This document shows, one piece after another, positions 1 to 11,929 of a stretch of 64,000 nucleotides of DNA. The stretch is taken from assembly GCA_035772735.1 (NCBI GenBank), contig JASDFA010000018.1, positions 62,526,001 through 62,590,000 of the forward strand. Reading direction: 5' to 3'. The notes below the pieces were generated by a model. It searched no databases. It had not been told where the DNA came from and saw nothing but the letters and a program-made list of their open reading frames with translations. The stretch is from Datura wrightii (lineage: Eukaryota > Streptophyta > Magnoliopsida > Solanales > Solanaceae). A program made the position numbers and the translations under genes. Numbering within the stretch: the stretch's first letter is position 1; every line of letters starts with the position of its first letter.

Positions 1-869
1 TGATGGTGCTTGGGCTAGTGACCTCTGCTGAAACTGTGGACGGTAGCCACCGCTGGACCTCTGATGTGAAAACCCATGAATATCTGTTCGATCCCTCTTC
101 TCCTTCCCTCTCCCTCGCATAAGCCGCCTCCATCTGCTGGGCATATAACACTATGCGAGGAAAGTCCATATACTGGTGGAGCATAGCAGTCCTGCAGTCC
201 TTGTCTAAATAATCTACCACACCATGAACAAATCAGCTCAGCACGCCCTTTGATCCATCACCAACTCTGGGGCATATTTCAACAAGCGGGTGAACTCAAG
301 TAAATACTCCAACACTGAAATCTTTCCTTGCTTGAGCTTACAAAACTCATCTTCTTTCAACTCCCTCATTTCCCGAGGGAAGAATCTGTCAAGAAAAGCC
401 ATGTGGAACTCATCCCAGCTGATAGGGCCCGCTCCCGCTGCCCTGTTGTCCTTCCATTGCTTGTACCAAATATAAGCGACCTCCTTTAGCTGATAAGAGG
501 CCAAGTCTACACACTCCCCATTTGTCACTCCCATAACTTGAGTGACTTTCAGGATCCCTTCAACGAACTCGTGTGGATCATCATCCACCTTCGATCCTGT
601 GAACTCAGGAGGGTTCATCCTCAATAAGTATCTAATCCAATCCGCCGTCGCATTTCCATTATGTGGAACCTGCACAACATCTTGCTAGTTGAATTGAGCG
701 GTCAAAACCTGTGCCAACATCTAGATCGCCGCTCGAAACTTGGCGTGGGTAGCTGCCTCTAGTGCCTGGGGCTTTGGAATAGATGGGGCCTGCTGATGCC
801 CATGATAATTGCCATCTCCGTGGCCTTCATCATTTCCATTCCTCCTTTGTTCATTCTTTTAGGAGCCAT
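1..869 (-). pseudogene. gag (capsid) of element G, broken, continues beyond window
   Basis: This is the gag of a Tekay/Del-like element, the structural protein that forms the cytoplasmic particle. The longest clean stretch is 238-675 and contains the retrotransposon gag core, with motifs such as PPEFTGSK, AYIWYKQWKDN and FLDRFFPREMRELK. The likely start is the ATG at 869 (MAPKR), about 200 bases inside the primer site. From there the frame shifts near 760-860 and a stop occurs near 720 (the AAI*MLAQ region) before the clean stretch. Downstream of 238 the frame changes again and continues to base 1 (CRTAMLHQYMDF, YAQQMEAAYARE). At least two frameshifts and one stop make it non-functional. The zinc knuckle and pol should lie to the left of the window. 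Confidence 0.85.
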
Positions 870-1061
870 AATTCTGTAATCATGAATCGCACGAATTAGA
901 AGGATGGAAAAGTTTTTCATCTGACGACATAGAACATGAACGAAGGGAACATTTCCTAAAACGTTTAGTAGCCTCTTCTTCATAAGTGTGGCGCGCTTCA
1001 CACCCATGAAAAATACTCTACCTAACGTGACTTTCAGACACCCTAGGACACTTCAAACCTA

Positions 1062-1075
1062 TTGCTCTGATACAA
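1062..1075 (-). other. Primer binding site, element G
   Basis: On the minus strand the LTR end ATGACA is followed by AACTTTG and then TATCAGAGC, the core of the initiator Met-tRNA complement (TGGTATCAGAGC). The first bases are altered (TTG instead of TGG). Element C has the same arrangement at 14246-14262. Confidence 0.8.
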
Positions 1076-1079
1076 AGTT

Positions 1080-3384
1080 TGTCATGACCAGAACGTACAC
1101 CCGGATCGTAGACACGGGTCAAGGGACCCCGAGGGACCCCAAGTCGACCCATGGCTCATGCATACAACTAATCTCTTTCACATAAGCGGAATAATAATCA
1201 TAAAGATATAGAAGAAATGTACTCATAACATAGCATCAAGAAATACCAATGTTTACATAGCTGAGTACTACATGCTTGTCTGAAATCCTCTAATACATAA
1301 GATAGGTTTATGGGACAACATCCCCAACTAACCCGACCAATACAGAAACATAAACAACATGAAAGTCTATAAAACAGCCCTCAGAATATGAGGATTCACC
1401 AATAAGATGAAGGCGTAAGCTGAGATGGCCTAAGGGTGAGGATGAGCTTGAGAGATTACCCTGTATCATGAAACGATACATCATAGAAAGTATGTGGTCA
1501 GTATGTGGAATGTACTAAGTATGCAAGGTAAGTAAATCGGACATTTTAAAAGTAAAGTAAGCTCATAAATAGACATAGGAGAAGGACATCATGCTTGTAT
1601 CAAAAATCATTGTAATAAAACACAAGGCTCAAGACTTTAAAATCATTCGTAATCATTCATTATCGTAATCGTAAATAACTTTACCATAATATAGCTTGAG
1701 CCAACAACATAAATATAACAATGCATAAAACATGTGAAACAATGGGAGGAATCGTCATAACCGACACCATCATGGTAGCGCCTTTTATGATACCCCAACT
1801 ATCTCACTCAAGTGGGCAAAGCCGACCCTAACTTGTCAGGCGAGGGTCATGCATTAGTCGTGATATCACATTTGAGAGGATCAGTATCAATACAATATGT
1901 ATAACATTATAACCCATGGTGGCACATGGTTATGAGACACCGACGTAGTACTTTGAACACCGGGCTGCTCGGTGCTAGACACGGCTGCCAAAAACATGCA
2001 TACAGGCTCATACACAAATCATTAATATCATGCATAAAATTCATTGGCTAAGATATGACATTTATCATCATTGATCCCCTTTAAAACATGCTTAGCCAAG
2101 AATCAAGACCCTTTTTATCAGCCAACATCATATATCGATAAATCATGAAAGTCGTTTTGTAAATCATAAATCATTAATCATAATATGGGCATTGTCCAAT
2201 TCTTCATCATACTCAATTCTTTAAAAATATGCTCATAAACATGGGTAACTTGGATCCATGCATTTACATAATCAATAAACTTAAAATAATGAATATTCAT
2301 CATAAATCATAATTTCCATGAACTTCCATAAAAAGGCAATTTAGATTTAAAAAGATTGAAACATAATTTTGAAGAAAATAATAAGAAACCTGCCCAACAT
2401 GCATATTTCAATAATTAAAACTCAATTAGAACATACCCATAAGGACAAATCACATTGACATGCTTTGGGTAAAACCCCTTGGAATTTGAGTAAGATAATT
2501 CATGAATTTAATTGAAATTGGGCATGGGTGAGGAAGAATTCCACCCATTTTAAAATCCTACATACCTAGGAATGGGGAGACTCGAAGTTCCTTGAACACC
2601 CACAAAGAATTTTGAAGAAAATTTGGGGAAGAAATCGTTGAATCTCCCAAAACCCTTTTTGAAACCCTTGCATGAGAGTGAGCATCAATAGGGACTTAAC
2701 TCCTCTTATCACACTCAGAAAATATCCAAAACGACGTAGTTTAAGGGCTAAAACGAGGAAAGGTTGGAAATACCCTTAAAATAATTTCCCTAAAAACTGG
2801 CCGGGATAGACCAACGACCGACCCAACAGGTTGTGGCATCATACCACAACTCGTGGTATCAAGTCGTCTGGTCCACTGACTCATGACACGTCTCAGATCC
2901 TTCCCACAACTCGACAGGATGAGTCGTACAACAAACCACAGGTCGTTGAATCAACCGTCGTCAGCCACTTGACCAAATCTGACTTCCCTTTCCACGAGCC
3001 TCACCACGACTCGTGGTGGCATCCAACGAGTTGTGGTCTCCATCCATTGAATGCACTGGAAACTTCAACCCACAAGCAACGACTTAAAACAATGAGTCGT
3101 TGTACTCACAATGAATCGTGGGATGGCCCGTGGCTTCCTTCCCAACCTAAGCTCAGTCCTTCTAACGACTGGTAACAACGACTCATTATTCCCAACAACG
3201 GGTCATTGTACCATCCATTGTCACCACTGATTCTTTGAACATCCTTTTCCATGATTGTTTTCAACGACTCGTGGTATCCACCCACGAGTTGTTGAGTCGT
3301 CCGTTCTGTGATATTTTTGCCAGTTTTCTACACTTTTCAATTTTAACTCCCTGGTCTATTCTTAGGCCCTTCCGGGGTATTACA
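1080..3384 (-). repeat. 5' LTR of element G (2305 bp)
   Basis: In element sense the LTR starts TGTAATACCCCGG at 3384 and ends GGTCATGACA at 1080, next to the primer site. Its first 600 bases (plus coordinates about 2800-3310) carry many copies of the near-palindrome ACGACTCGT/ACGAGTCGT. A hairpin-forming TGTATC/GATACA block lies at about 1470-1490, matching the same block in L and C. No gene lies within it. Confidence 0.9.
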
Positions 3385-4246
3385 AGAGGGCCTAAGATCA
3401 TGTTCTAACTGCAGCCACATCTATCATTTCTCCTTGGATAACATTTAGGGAAAGTTCCAGACAATCATGCATACACAAGAATTATGCCAAAAACCTCACC
3501 AGACAAGGTATCATAATCCAAGGAGTTCACACATTTTCTCTATCACATTAATAGGATGACTTTTAACGAGCTAGTTATGAATCAACAAGACAAGCACAGA
3601 ATATATAATTCATGATAAGAGCATGCTCATTGCACATTTAAATGCCCCTCTTTTTATTTTCAAAAGCTCATGCACATTGCCAAGCAAGAATTGTTGGTGG
3701 TGCCTCATCAAACAAGTGCACAAAAGACTCACAAGACTCTAGACTTGACATTTTCCCTTAAGAAAGCCACCTCTCAATCTATCATCGGGAAGTGCCAACC
3801 CGGTTCAACAACAAAAGAAAAGACAAAAAAATCGCTCCTTGGAAAAGAACCATACTATAAAGAAAATCCTTAGAGTTTATTCAAAGACCACTATCTAAAA
3901 AGGCGATACAAACTCACAAGTAATGATGATATACCATTAAGAATGATGTCACCCAATCTATCATAGGGCCATATCGTGCATCACTTAACAAGTGGGTTAC
4001 TCAGACTTCACCCCTTAACACAAATAAAGCATTGTCCTCGATTCAAAAGGTAAAACAAACTAAGGAATGAATGGGTGAGAGAACTCCCTATACAATGGAG
4101 GCATTCATTTTACATGCATTTTCCATGCTCTCCTTTTTCCTTTTCTCCTCTCACTATTTTCCATGTTCCACACTTGTTCCAACCATGTAAAATCAAATAA
4201 AACACAAACATAAAGTAAAACAAAATAAAAGTAAAAAGTAAAAGCA
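3385..4246 (-). other. 3' non-coding region of element F
   Basis: This AT-rich stretch has no convincing coding capacity. The part at 4005-4090 (CCCCTTAACACA, GCATTGTCC, GAACTCCCT) aligns in order with the region after the env-position ORF in H and J (CACACTTAA, ACTGTCCCC, AACTCCCT), so it is a diverged version of the Athila 3' region. I could not recognise the GATGGATGGATGACGACC block in it. Confidence 0.5.
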
Positions 4247-4296
4247 CTTGGGTTGCCTCCTAAGAAGCGCCTTAGTTTACATCGTGGCTCGACGAC
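4247..4296 (-). other. Conserved post-pol block, element F copy
   Basis: In element sense it reads GTCGTCGAGCCACGATG, then AGGCGCTT and GGAGGCAACCC. The same arrangement occurs in E, H, J and K. The first part can form a short hairpin (CGTCG against CGATG here, with one mismatch relative to other copies). In F it directly follows the small ORF instead of integrase. Confidence 0.75.
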
Positions 4297-4306
4297 TCCA
4301 ACTTCA

Positions 4307-4612
4307 CTACTTGTCTCTCCACTTTGAGCATTTGAATTGCACCCCTAGCTTCTTATCCATTCTTCTATCCCGCTTGAGGGGTGGTGGTGTAAGCATCAAA
4401 GGGTCAAGCAATAGATGTTGTGTCTTATGTGTCTTGGACCTAAAAGGAGGGATATGTTTTGGCCTTGCTGGCATGGCATCTTCTAAGATGAAGCCACCTT
4501 GATCTTCCACTTCAACTTCCTCCATTGACTTGGTCTCCTCAGTCTCCATTTTGTCGACCAAGACCAATGCTGAAAAATGATAAGAGGGCGATTTAAGTTT
4601 CTCCCTTTTCAA
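4307..4612 (-). pseudogene. C-terminal part of the element F gag-like ORF
   Basis: This is an open stretch of 101 codons between the zinc-knuckle ORF and the post-pol block. It is rich in Glu, Lys and Ser (METEETKSMEEVEVEDQGG). I do not recognise a domain. Its position suggests it was once joined to the zinc-knuckle ORF at 4762-5310, from which it is separated by a stop and a change of frame over about 150 bases. The methionine listed at its start is probably internal. Confidence 0.4.
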
Positions 4613-4761
4613 GCATGCCTCTTGCTCGACATCCTCCTCTTCAAGACACTAGAGTCCTTGAGCATGAATTGTTGGATATCATTTGGAGACTGTAGTGTCA
4701 CTTCTTCAACCTTGACATCTTTCAATTTTGCAATGTTGCTTGGTTGGCGCACCTCTATGAC

Positions 4762-5310
4762 TTATTCAAAGCTCACCTTGATGCTTTCTTCATCATCATT
4801 TTGAACTTCCTCCCATGAGTCAAGTGGTGCTATGCCCCATTGTTCATTTCTTCCTGTAATGCTCCTCAATATCTCCTCCACTTCTTCTTTTAACGTTTCA
4901 CATCTTTCTTCTTGAGGAGTTGATGATTCCATGGGCATGGAGGGGTTGTTATTCTTGTCCGCATTAGACTGCCACTCCACAAAGGCTTGGAGCATGGCTT
5001 CCATAAGCCCCCATGTACTTCTCCTTCCCTCTCTTGCCATGGTTTCATTTCCTTCAAACCCAGGAGCATAACTTCTATCATAATCATTATAGCAGGAAGT
5101 GAACCCGTTTGGGCATCCATCCCAATGTCTCCCATGACTACCACATATTGTGCATCTATACCCACTATAGGAAGGAGAAGTTGTGCTCATCTCCCTTCTA
5201 GGAGAATATTTACAATCTTTCTAATGGTGTAGTCCTCCACAATAGGGACACGAGTCATCATAATAAGGGTTGCCACCAACAAACCTCCTTCCGTTCCAAT
5301 ATGCCATCAT
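4762..5310 (-). pseudogene. Small gag-like protein with two variant zinc knuckles (element F)
   Basis: Read from the ATG at 5307 (MAYWNGRRFVGGNPYY), a position supported by alignment with the M copies (MTSWNINGFNGGYSYF). One in-frame TAG lies at 5221-5223, inside the first knuckle. Knuckle 1 has Cys-X2-Cys-X3-His-X4-Cys spacing (CPYCGGLHH..KDC); knuckle 2 is CTICGSHGRHWDGC, Cys-X2-Cys-X5-His-X3-Cys, followed by PN. Both differ from the usual retroviral Cys-X2-Cys-X4-His-X4-Cys. Behind them lies an acidic, Glu-rich stretch (EERCETLKEEVEEILRS) that could be helical. The ORF sits where gag belongs, after the primer site and leader, and no pol follows. A nucleic-acid-binding, packaging role is inferred from position and knuckles only. 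Confidence 0.65.
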
Positions 5311-5424
5311 TCAACTACAAACAAACAAAAACAACAACAAAAAATAAAAGCAAAATAAAATGTATAACAAAAATTCAAAACTAGTTCGAATCAATAAATA
5401 ACTAATATCTTATCACAGCTCAAT

Positions 5425-5440
5425 TCCCCGAAAATGACAT
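5425..5440 (-). other. Degenerate primer binding site, element F
   Basis: In element sense TGTCATTTTCGGGGAATTG lies just inside the LTR and aligns with the Asp-tRNA type site of K (TGGCGCCGTTGCCGGGGA, then CTTG). Only the CGGGGA part matches well, so the exact LTR edge is uncertain by some bases. Confidence 0.4.
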
Positions 5441-7066
5441 AATTTTTTATAACGTCCAAAATACACTCTTCTTTTATGAAAGAGCGTAAACGGTCGCGGC
5501 TCAAAAGAAATATTCCCGACAAGTGGTTGGGGTCGTATTTCACGGAGAATTGAGTTGATAATTCAAGAGTTATAAACTAATTCAAACTAGAGTGCATAAT
5601 TGTTCAACATTTGAAAAGTAAAATTGGGGGGATATAAAAAGGGAAAATTAACTAACTAATTCTAAACTAAAACTAATTGGGGGGGATTCCAATTGAAAAA
5701 TAATAACAAGAGAGCGACTAGGGACATTCTATGGGTGAGATCACAATTAAATGGGGAATTTCTTTAATGCCTTAGACTCAGGTGTAAATAATCTTGGGAA
5801 ATAGGTTGTCTCAGCTTCTCATCCTATTGACTACCCCTTGCTAGAGTTTTCTCAAAATCTTGCCACAATTTGGCTCATCCCGAATTGATTTGGTTTAGCA
5901 ATTGCACTATTCCTCGCTATTAGCTGCCAATTAGGAATGAGGAAGTAATTTCAGCTATTTCTAGTTTAATTTTACAATCTCCTATCCATGCCCACTACTA
6001 GATTCCCTTCCAATACCTAATTATTCTCTCCCGAGCAACAATCAAGCAAGGATAGATAGACCCATATCATCATCAATGAATCTCCATCAATAGATTGAAG
6101 AGAATCTAGTAGATGTACACTTAATTGAACAATGAAGATTAATCTAACAATACCCATCTATAATTCAATAAGAATCCAAGAGCAATTTATCAAAATCCCA
6201 ATCAATTTAACAAACCCGCAATGAATATACCTCTAGCTATCAAATTAATAAAGCATACTTAATGGTAGAGAGAAGATACCAAGAGGATTCCCCTCACATT
6301 CATTGCATTAGCTTCACAAATTTTCTTCACAAGCTCTTGCAATAATGGTGGAATTCCCCCAAAATGGGTTAAAGAAAAAGAATAAGAAAAGAACAATCTA
6401 ACTCTACAAATCTATTGAGAAAAGATTCTACTAAAAATTCTATGATGAAGATGAAATATAGATGAATAAATGTTGGTTGAACGGTTCTCCCTTTAGTTGT
6501 ACAATGGAGGTTATATATTTGTACTTTCTTGTGTACAACTTTCCCCAAATGTTCTTGGAGCTTCTAGAAGCCTTTGAGACCTTTTTAGACCCCTTTTACC
6601 CTTCATTATATGGCCTTTCCGGTGAGGAACCGGCATTTTGCCGGTTGCAATCCGTGGAGCACAAAACTTTAGCCGGTTGAAAATAGTGTCTTGGCAGGGG
6701 GGAACCAGCAGTTCAGTGGCTTTTAGCCGGTGCAATTCCATGAAGGACCGGTTGTTTAGCCTGTCTAGGCAGTAGCTTCGGCTTTTCGCCCCTCCAGATC
6801 CGCGTTTAGCAGATTCAAAACATGTCTTTGCACCTCTTTTTGAGCTCGAATCTTCCCTTATCTTTAGCTCCTTTCCCTCATATGCAAACTCATAAAATTT
6901 CTTCTCAAATTCCACATGTCTTTCTTGATTTCATACTTTCTTCACTCACATGAGGTACCTAAAAAGAATTTAACAGAATGGGCATAAAATCCACATAAAT
7001 GACTCAAAAACTAGGCAAAAACTCATGATTAGGAGCCTAATGAGTTGGTAAATTTCAAACTCATCA
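5435..7066 (-). repeat. 5' LTR of element F (about 1.6 kb)
   Basis: In element sense it starts TGATGAGTTTG at 7066 and ends near ATGTCA at 5435. The start forms a hairpin: ATGAGTT at 7058-7064 pairs with AACTCAT at 7040-7046 across an 11-base loop, comparable to the terminal hairpins of K, J and E LTRs. A TATA-like stretch lies near 6510-6520 (plus coordinates). A short GC-rich stretch with repeated CCGG-containing words lies at 6615-6760. The inner edge is approximate because no second LTR copy is available. Confidence 0.65.
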
Positions 7067-8004
7067 ACTGTAGAACCAGAGTCATTAAATTCTAGTTTCA
7101 TAATGAACTAGTCCTGGAGTGGAAGGGTAGTACTTTAGCACCTAAGGATCAGTTTATCTGTTACCTTAAGGCTAGGAAAATGATTTTTAAGGGATACATC
7201 TAGCATTTAGTTAGGGTCAGAGGATCCTAGTTTTGAAACTCCACCTCTTCAGTCAGTTCCAGTGGTAAAGGAGTTCCCAGATATGTTTCCTAAAGATCTT
7301 GTTAGAGTCCCTTCTGTGTGGGAAATAGACTTCAATAGAGACCTTCTTATAGATACCCAGCCTATCTCAATTCCTCCTTACAAAATGGCTGCAACTAAGC
7401 ATAAAGATTTAAAATAGCATCTAAAGGACCTTTTAGACAAGGGTTTCATTAGACCCAAAATCTCTCCATGTGGTGCCCCAGTCCTATTCATGCGAAAGAA
7501 GGATGGTACACTAAGAATGCGCATCAACTATCGTCAACTGAATAAGGTCACAGTCAAGAACATGTATTCTCTTCCCAAGATTGATGACTTGTTTGACCAG
7601 CTTCAGGGTGCTAGCTTCTTTTCAAAGATAGACCTCAGATCAAGATATGATCAGCCCAGAGTCAGAGAATGTGACATTCTGAAGACATCCTTTAGAACTC
7701 GGTTTGGTCACTATAAATTTGTTGTTATTTCTTTTGGACTAATGAATGCTCCTGCAGACTTTATGGACCTGATGAACAGTGTGTTAAAACAATTCTTTGA
7801 AATGTTCATAATTGTCTTCATATGTAAAATCCTTGTCCATTCCCACAGTGAGGATGAGCATGCAGACCATTTGAGGATAGTCTTGCAGACTCTTAGAGAC
7901 CACCAGTTATTTGTAAAGTTCGGCAAGTGTGAGTTCTCGGTTGATATTAATAGCATTCTTTGGTCATGTCATTTAAAACAAGGGTATCAATTAGATCTAA
8001 AATA
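7067..8004 (+). pseudogene. Protease end and reverse transcriptase of element B
   Basis: The end of the protease/linker precedes reverse transcriptase, which copies the element RNA into DNA. Visible motifs include PISIPPYKMA, FIRPKISPCGAPVLFMRKKDGTLRM, LPKIDDLFDQLQGASFFSKIDLRS and FVVISFGLMNAPADFMDLMN. The catalytic FIDDIL motif reads FICKIL, so both metal-binding aspartates are lost. A stop interrupts the frame near 7415 (DLK*HLKD) and another ends it at 8003-8005. The clean ORF is 7490-8005. Confidence 0.85.
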
Positions 8005-8487
8005 GATCAAAGCAGTTAAGGACTGGCTAGGACCCACTTCTTCATCAAACATTAGGAGTTTCTTGGGCCTAGACGGCTATTACCGATGGTTTATAGAAGG
8101 AATTTCCTCTATTGCATCCCGTATAACTAGGTTGACTAAGAAGAAAGTGAAGTTATTGTGGGCTGATGCTTGTGAGAGGTGTTTTTAGGAGTTGCAGACT
8201 CGACTCACTACAATCGCAGTTTTAACTATGCTAGAAGGTTCAAATGGGTTCGTGATCTACTGCGACACCTCCAGAATTGGTCTCAGTTGTGTATTAATGT
8301 AACATGGTAAGGCTATAGCCTATGCTTCCAGACAGCTCAAGGTTCATGAAAAGAATTACCCAATTCATGATCTTGAGCTAACAGTGGTAGTATTTTCCTT
8401 ATTGATTTGGCGGCACTACTTTTATGGCGTTCATGTAGATGTGTTCATTGACCATAAACGCCTGCAGTATGTTTCAGTTAGAAAGAT
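8005..8487 (+). pseudogene. RNase H of element B
   Basis: Recognised by RSFLGLDGYYRWFIEG (connection region), GSNGFVIYCDTSRIGLSCVLM, AYASRQLKVHEKNYPIHDLELTVVVF and WRHYFYGVHVDVFIDHKRLQY (given in parts). This activity removes the RNA strand of RNA/DNA hybrids. Stops occur in the connection (near 8187), after CVLM (near 8300) and near 8490. No continuous ORF remains. Confidence 0.75.
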
Positions 8488-9793
8488 TTGAACCTTCATT
8501 ATAGGAGATGGTTCGAGTTGTTGAAAAACTATGACATGAGTGTCTTTTACCATCCGGGTAAAGCTAATATAGTAGTCGACACCCTTATCAGGTTACCAAT
8601 GGGTAGTGTTGCTCATATTGAGGATGACAAGAAAGAAGTGATTAGGAATGTTCACAGTCTATCTTGGTTAGGAGTTCATTTGGTTGACTCAACTGAAGGT
8701 GGAGTTGTACTCAAAATTAGTTCAGAGTCCTCCCTCATAGTGGAGCTTAAGGCAAGACAAGATGATGATCCAATATTACTTAAGTTGAAGGAAGCAGTCC
8801 TAAGAAAAGAGGTGGAAGCATTCTCCAAAGGGGTAGATGGTGTGCTTCATTACCAGGGAAGATTGTGCGTTCCATATGTAGATGATCTAAAGCACATAAT
8901 ACTAATGGAAACTTACAGCTCAAGATACTCTATCCACCCAGGTGCCACCAAGATGTACCGCGATCTGCGAGAAGTCTATTGGTGGAATGACATGAAGACG
9001 GACATTGCAAAATTTGTGACTAAGTTCCCTAACTGCCAACAATTGAAGTTTGAACACCATAGACCAGGAGATATGACTCAGGACATTAGCATCCATACCT
9101 GGAAGTGTGAAGAGATCAACATGGATTTCATTACAGGTCTACCTCATATGCATCGACAACATAACTCGATATGGGTAGTTATAGATTGGATGACTAAGTC
9201 AGCACACTTTCTGCCAGTTAAGACCACAGATTCAGCTCAGGATTATGCTAGATTTTACATTTGGGAGTTAATCAGGCTGCATGGAGTTCCCTTGTCCATC
9301 ATATCTAATACGGGTACTCAGTTCATCTCACACTTCTGGAAGTTATCTAGGGTAAGGACTTGGTACTCAGTTCAGCATAGCTTTTCACCCACAATAGATG
9401 GTCAGGTAGAGCGAACCATTCAGTATATAGAGGATATATTGATAGCTTGTTTGATCTATTTCAAGGGTAATTATGATCATCTACCTCTTATCAAGTTTGT
9501 GTATAACAACAGTTACCACTCCAACATTCAGATAGCCCTATTTGAGGCACTTTATGGTGGAGGTGTAGGTCTCATATAGGGTGGTCCAAGGTTGGTGAAG
9601 CTACTTTAATAGTGCTAGATTCATTTTATGAGGTGATGGAGAAGGTTCAACTGATTAGGGAAAGACTAAGGATAACTCAAAGTCGCCAGAAATCATATGT
9701 AGATATATGGAGAAGAGGGTTGGAGTTTGCTTACATATTTGAAAATTTCATCGATGAAAGGGGTGATGAGGTTTGGGAAGAAAGGAACTCAGT
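8488..9793 (+). pseudogene. Integrase of element B, interrupted by LTR A
   Basis: The longest ORF, 8488-9579, covers the end of RNase H (YHPGKANIVVDTL), the His-His-Cys-Cys domain and the catalytic core; 9612-9793 covers the start of the C-terminal domain (MEKVQLIRERL). In the zinc domain the first Cys is changed (FPNCQQ where relatives have CPNCQQ). In the core the first Asp is present (NMDFITGLP), the second is changed to Asn (IISNTGTQF instead of a D in that place) and the Glu is present (QVERTIQ). It is therefore inactive even where the frame is open. Sequence stops at 9793 where an LTR begins. Confidence 0.85.
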
Positions 9794-11929
9794 TGTAATA
9801 CTCCGGAAGTTCCTTAGACTAGGTTTGGGATTTGGAAATGGGATCAGCAGAAGAATATGCTATTTTCTCTAATGAATACTTGTTGTGTGATGGGTTGGTC
9901 TGACAAGTCGTGGCTGGAGTTGTGGTGAAAAGATGGAGTGGAAGGTTCTGGACCAACGAGCCATGGTACGACTTGGAGGTGGTTGTAATGGGTAATCAAA
10001 AGGAGTTGTTGTTTGGACCTATAGAGGAAGGAAGAGGAACCATGATTGTTAGTATGATTCATTGTGGGAAATAAGGAGTCGTGATAAGGGTTGTGGGTTT
10101 TTGTTTATGGAGGTGTTGTCACGACCCGTGGAAGGAAACCACAAGTTGCGGGGTGTAACCGCAGGAAGGTTCGGAGAAAATGTCGAGGCTCAATGACAAC
10201 GGGTGTTCTCACGACCCATGGTGTCATGTAATGTCTCATTATGGGCGTCAGTGGCATGACCTTCAATAATCATTCCTACGACCAGTGGTGACAACTGGAG
10301 GTGAGCAGGAGATGTTACTTCTCGGCATGACTCATGGTAAGGGTCGTGATGACTGGCAGTGACTTTTTCCCCAGATTTTTCATTAAGGGTAATTTAGTAA
10401 TTGTAAGCTCTAGGGTCCTACACTAATCTTTTTAAACATGGAAAAGAGTGTATATAGGGTATTACTCACCCTAGATCATCCATTACTCTCCTAACACTCA
10501 AAATTGAAGGATCAATTCTCTCAAGAAATTCCTAGGTTCTTCCTCAAGTTCTTTAAGAATCAAGTGGGGTTTCATTTTTCAATTGAGGATTTATTAATTA
10601 AGGTATGCTGGTCTATCAATGAGGATTCCTTTAAACCTCATGTCCCTTTTCAATCAAAAGTATGATCACTCAATTTCCCCAAAGCCCTAGTTTGAAAATT
10701 ATGGTTCTGTGTTGGGTTTTGAAATTTTCTCATGATTCCCTTATGGGTAAAGCTGATTTGATATAAAAATATGATTTCCATGATTGGGTTTATGATCTCT
10801 TCAAGTAAAGTTGTAGATACTTCAAGCTCAGGTATGTAGGGCCATGAATTGGGGAATTTCTTCCACCCTCATGCCCAATTCCCTCTCATGTTCATGAATT
10901 CAATTCTTAAATCAAGTGCATGTCAATCCTAGGATTTTAAACCCAATTCTATGTGAACATCCATTCTATGTCTATGGGTCCAATTCCCTTATGTCTCAAT
11001 TGTTGATTTAAGATAAATTGGCAGATTGTTTTACACTTAATTTGATTATAAATTCATGTTTTTCAATTGTTAAAAATTATTCCATATTATGCATGTCTTC
11101 ATGAAATTCAAGTCTATGATCCTGTGATTTCAAGCATGATGAGTTATCTAGTATGCATGAATGTTTATGAACTCTCAACATATGATTTAGGATTTTGAAT
11201 TAGGAGGTAAATTTCAAGTATGTATGATTTCATTATTTCGGCAAGCCCATCTAAAGATAAGTATATCTTATCATGATTTAGCCAAGGCTTACAAGACTAA
11301 TTTTAAAGAGATATTTGGAGTCAAGAATCCCCACTATTTATACTTAAGCTATATTTTGAGATGTTTTGGAGTCGAGACTCCCAAGATGTCTTCATGAGCT
11401 ATATATACATTTTTGGGAATAGTGTCTAGCATTGAGTAGGCTTGGGGTTTTGAGGTTTCCTGATCTCATAAACTACGCGCCATGTAGGGATATATTCTGG
11501 GACCTCTCAAGAGAGTTTTTTCCCTGCCCAAGGGTACTCCGTGATATAAAACCTCCATCATTCATCACTCTAGAAAGGCTTAGAACGGCTCTTCCCACTT
11601 GAGCAATTTAGTGGGGCATCACGTAAGCTCTATCGTGATGGTGTTGGTTATGACAAGTCTCCCATTATTCCTCATGCTTTCAATTACTTATGTTCATATA
11701 GTATGATATTATGTTTTACAGCATACTTGACCCATTATTTATCTTATGAGTTTTTCACATATGATATTAAGTATGGTACATTATATGATTTCTATTTCTA
11801 ATCCTTGGGTTATTATGTTACAGCTTAATGATGAAGATCTCATGATTTTGATTACCTCAATAATATGGCTTAGCATGCGGTCCTTACTCTCTTGATCTAT
11901 TTCATTTATATACATGATTTCAGACTATC
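9794..11929 (+). repeat. LTR A: Tekay-like LTR, 3' end missing
   Basis: Starts TGTAATACTCCGG inside the integrase of B. The first 600 bases carry scattered ACGACCC/ACTCGTG-type words like the other Tekay LTRs here. Downstream blocks match G (the 11410-11660 stretch with GCGCCATG and CTCCGTGATA). The part expected to contain the TGTATC/GATACA hairpin and the ATGACA end is absent, because LTR C begins at 11930 (flank CTATC). C was either inserted into A, with the rest of A later lost, or joined to it by recombination. Confidence 0.7.

Larger units (their letters stand above)
1..3384 (-). mobile_element. Element G: Tekay/Del-like Ty3/gypsy retrotransposon, 5' part
   Basis: Reading leftward this shows a 2.3 kb LTR, a Met-tRNA-type primer site and then a gag reading frame that runs off the window at base 1, so only the 5' end of the element is present. 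It was inserted into the 3' non-coding region of element F, whose sequence resumes at 3385. The matching 3' LTR and the target-site duplication lie outside the window. The group assignment rests on LTR ends TGTAATACCCC and GGTCATGACA (element sense) and on gag similarity to element C. Confidence 0.85.
3385..7066 (-). mobile_element. Element F: non-autonomous Athila-like LTR element, 5' LTR to 3' non-coding region
   Basis: In element sense this has a 1.6 kb LTR, a degenerate primer site, a short leader, a small zinc-knuckle ORF, the conserved post-pol block, and 3' non-coding sequence that ends abruptly where G is inserted at 3384. No reverse transcriptase or integrase is present: the small ORF is followed directly by the block that in J and K comes after integrase. 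Its right end (TCATCA at 7066) joins the coding sequence of element B, so F was inserted in B. Its 3' LTR is not in the window. Confidence 0.75.
7067..9793 (+). mobile_element. Element B: Tekay/Del-like pol fragment
   Basis: Only a pol segment remains, bounded on the left by F (inserted at 7066/7067) and on the right by LTR A (inserted at 9794). Domains run in order: end of protease, reverse transcriptase, RNase H, integrase, start of the integrase C-terminal domain. The break on the right falls inside the GKLSPRYVGPY-type motif of that domain. Upstream gag and downstream sequence are not visible in the window. Confidence 0.85.

Noticed and set aside
1062..1075. Possible tRNA gene fragments at primer sites
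   Set aside because: Only the 3' acceptor complement is present; no cloverleaf can be drawn. They are primer binding sites.
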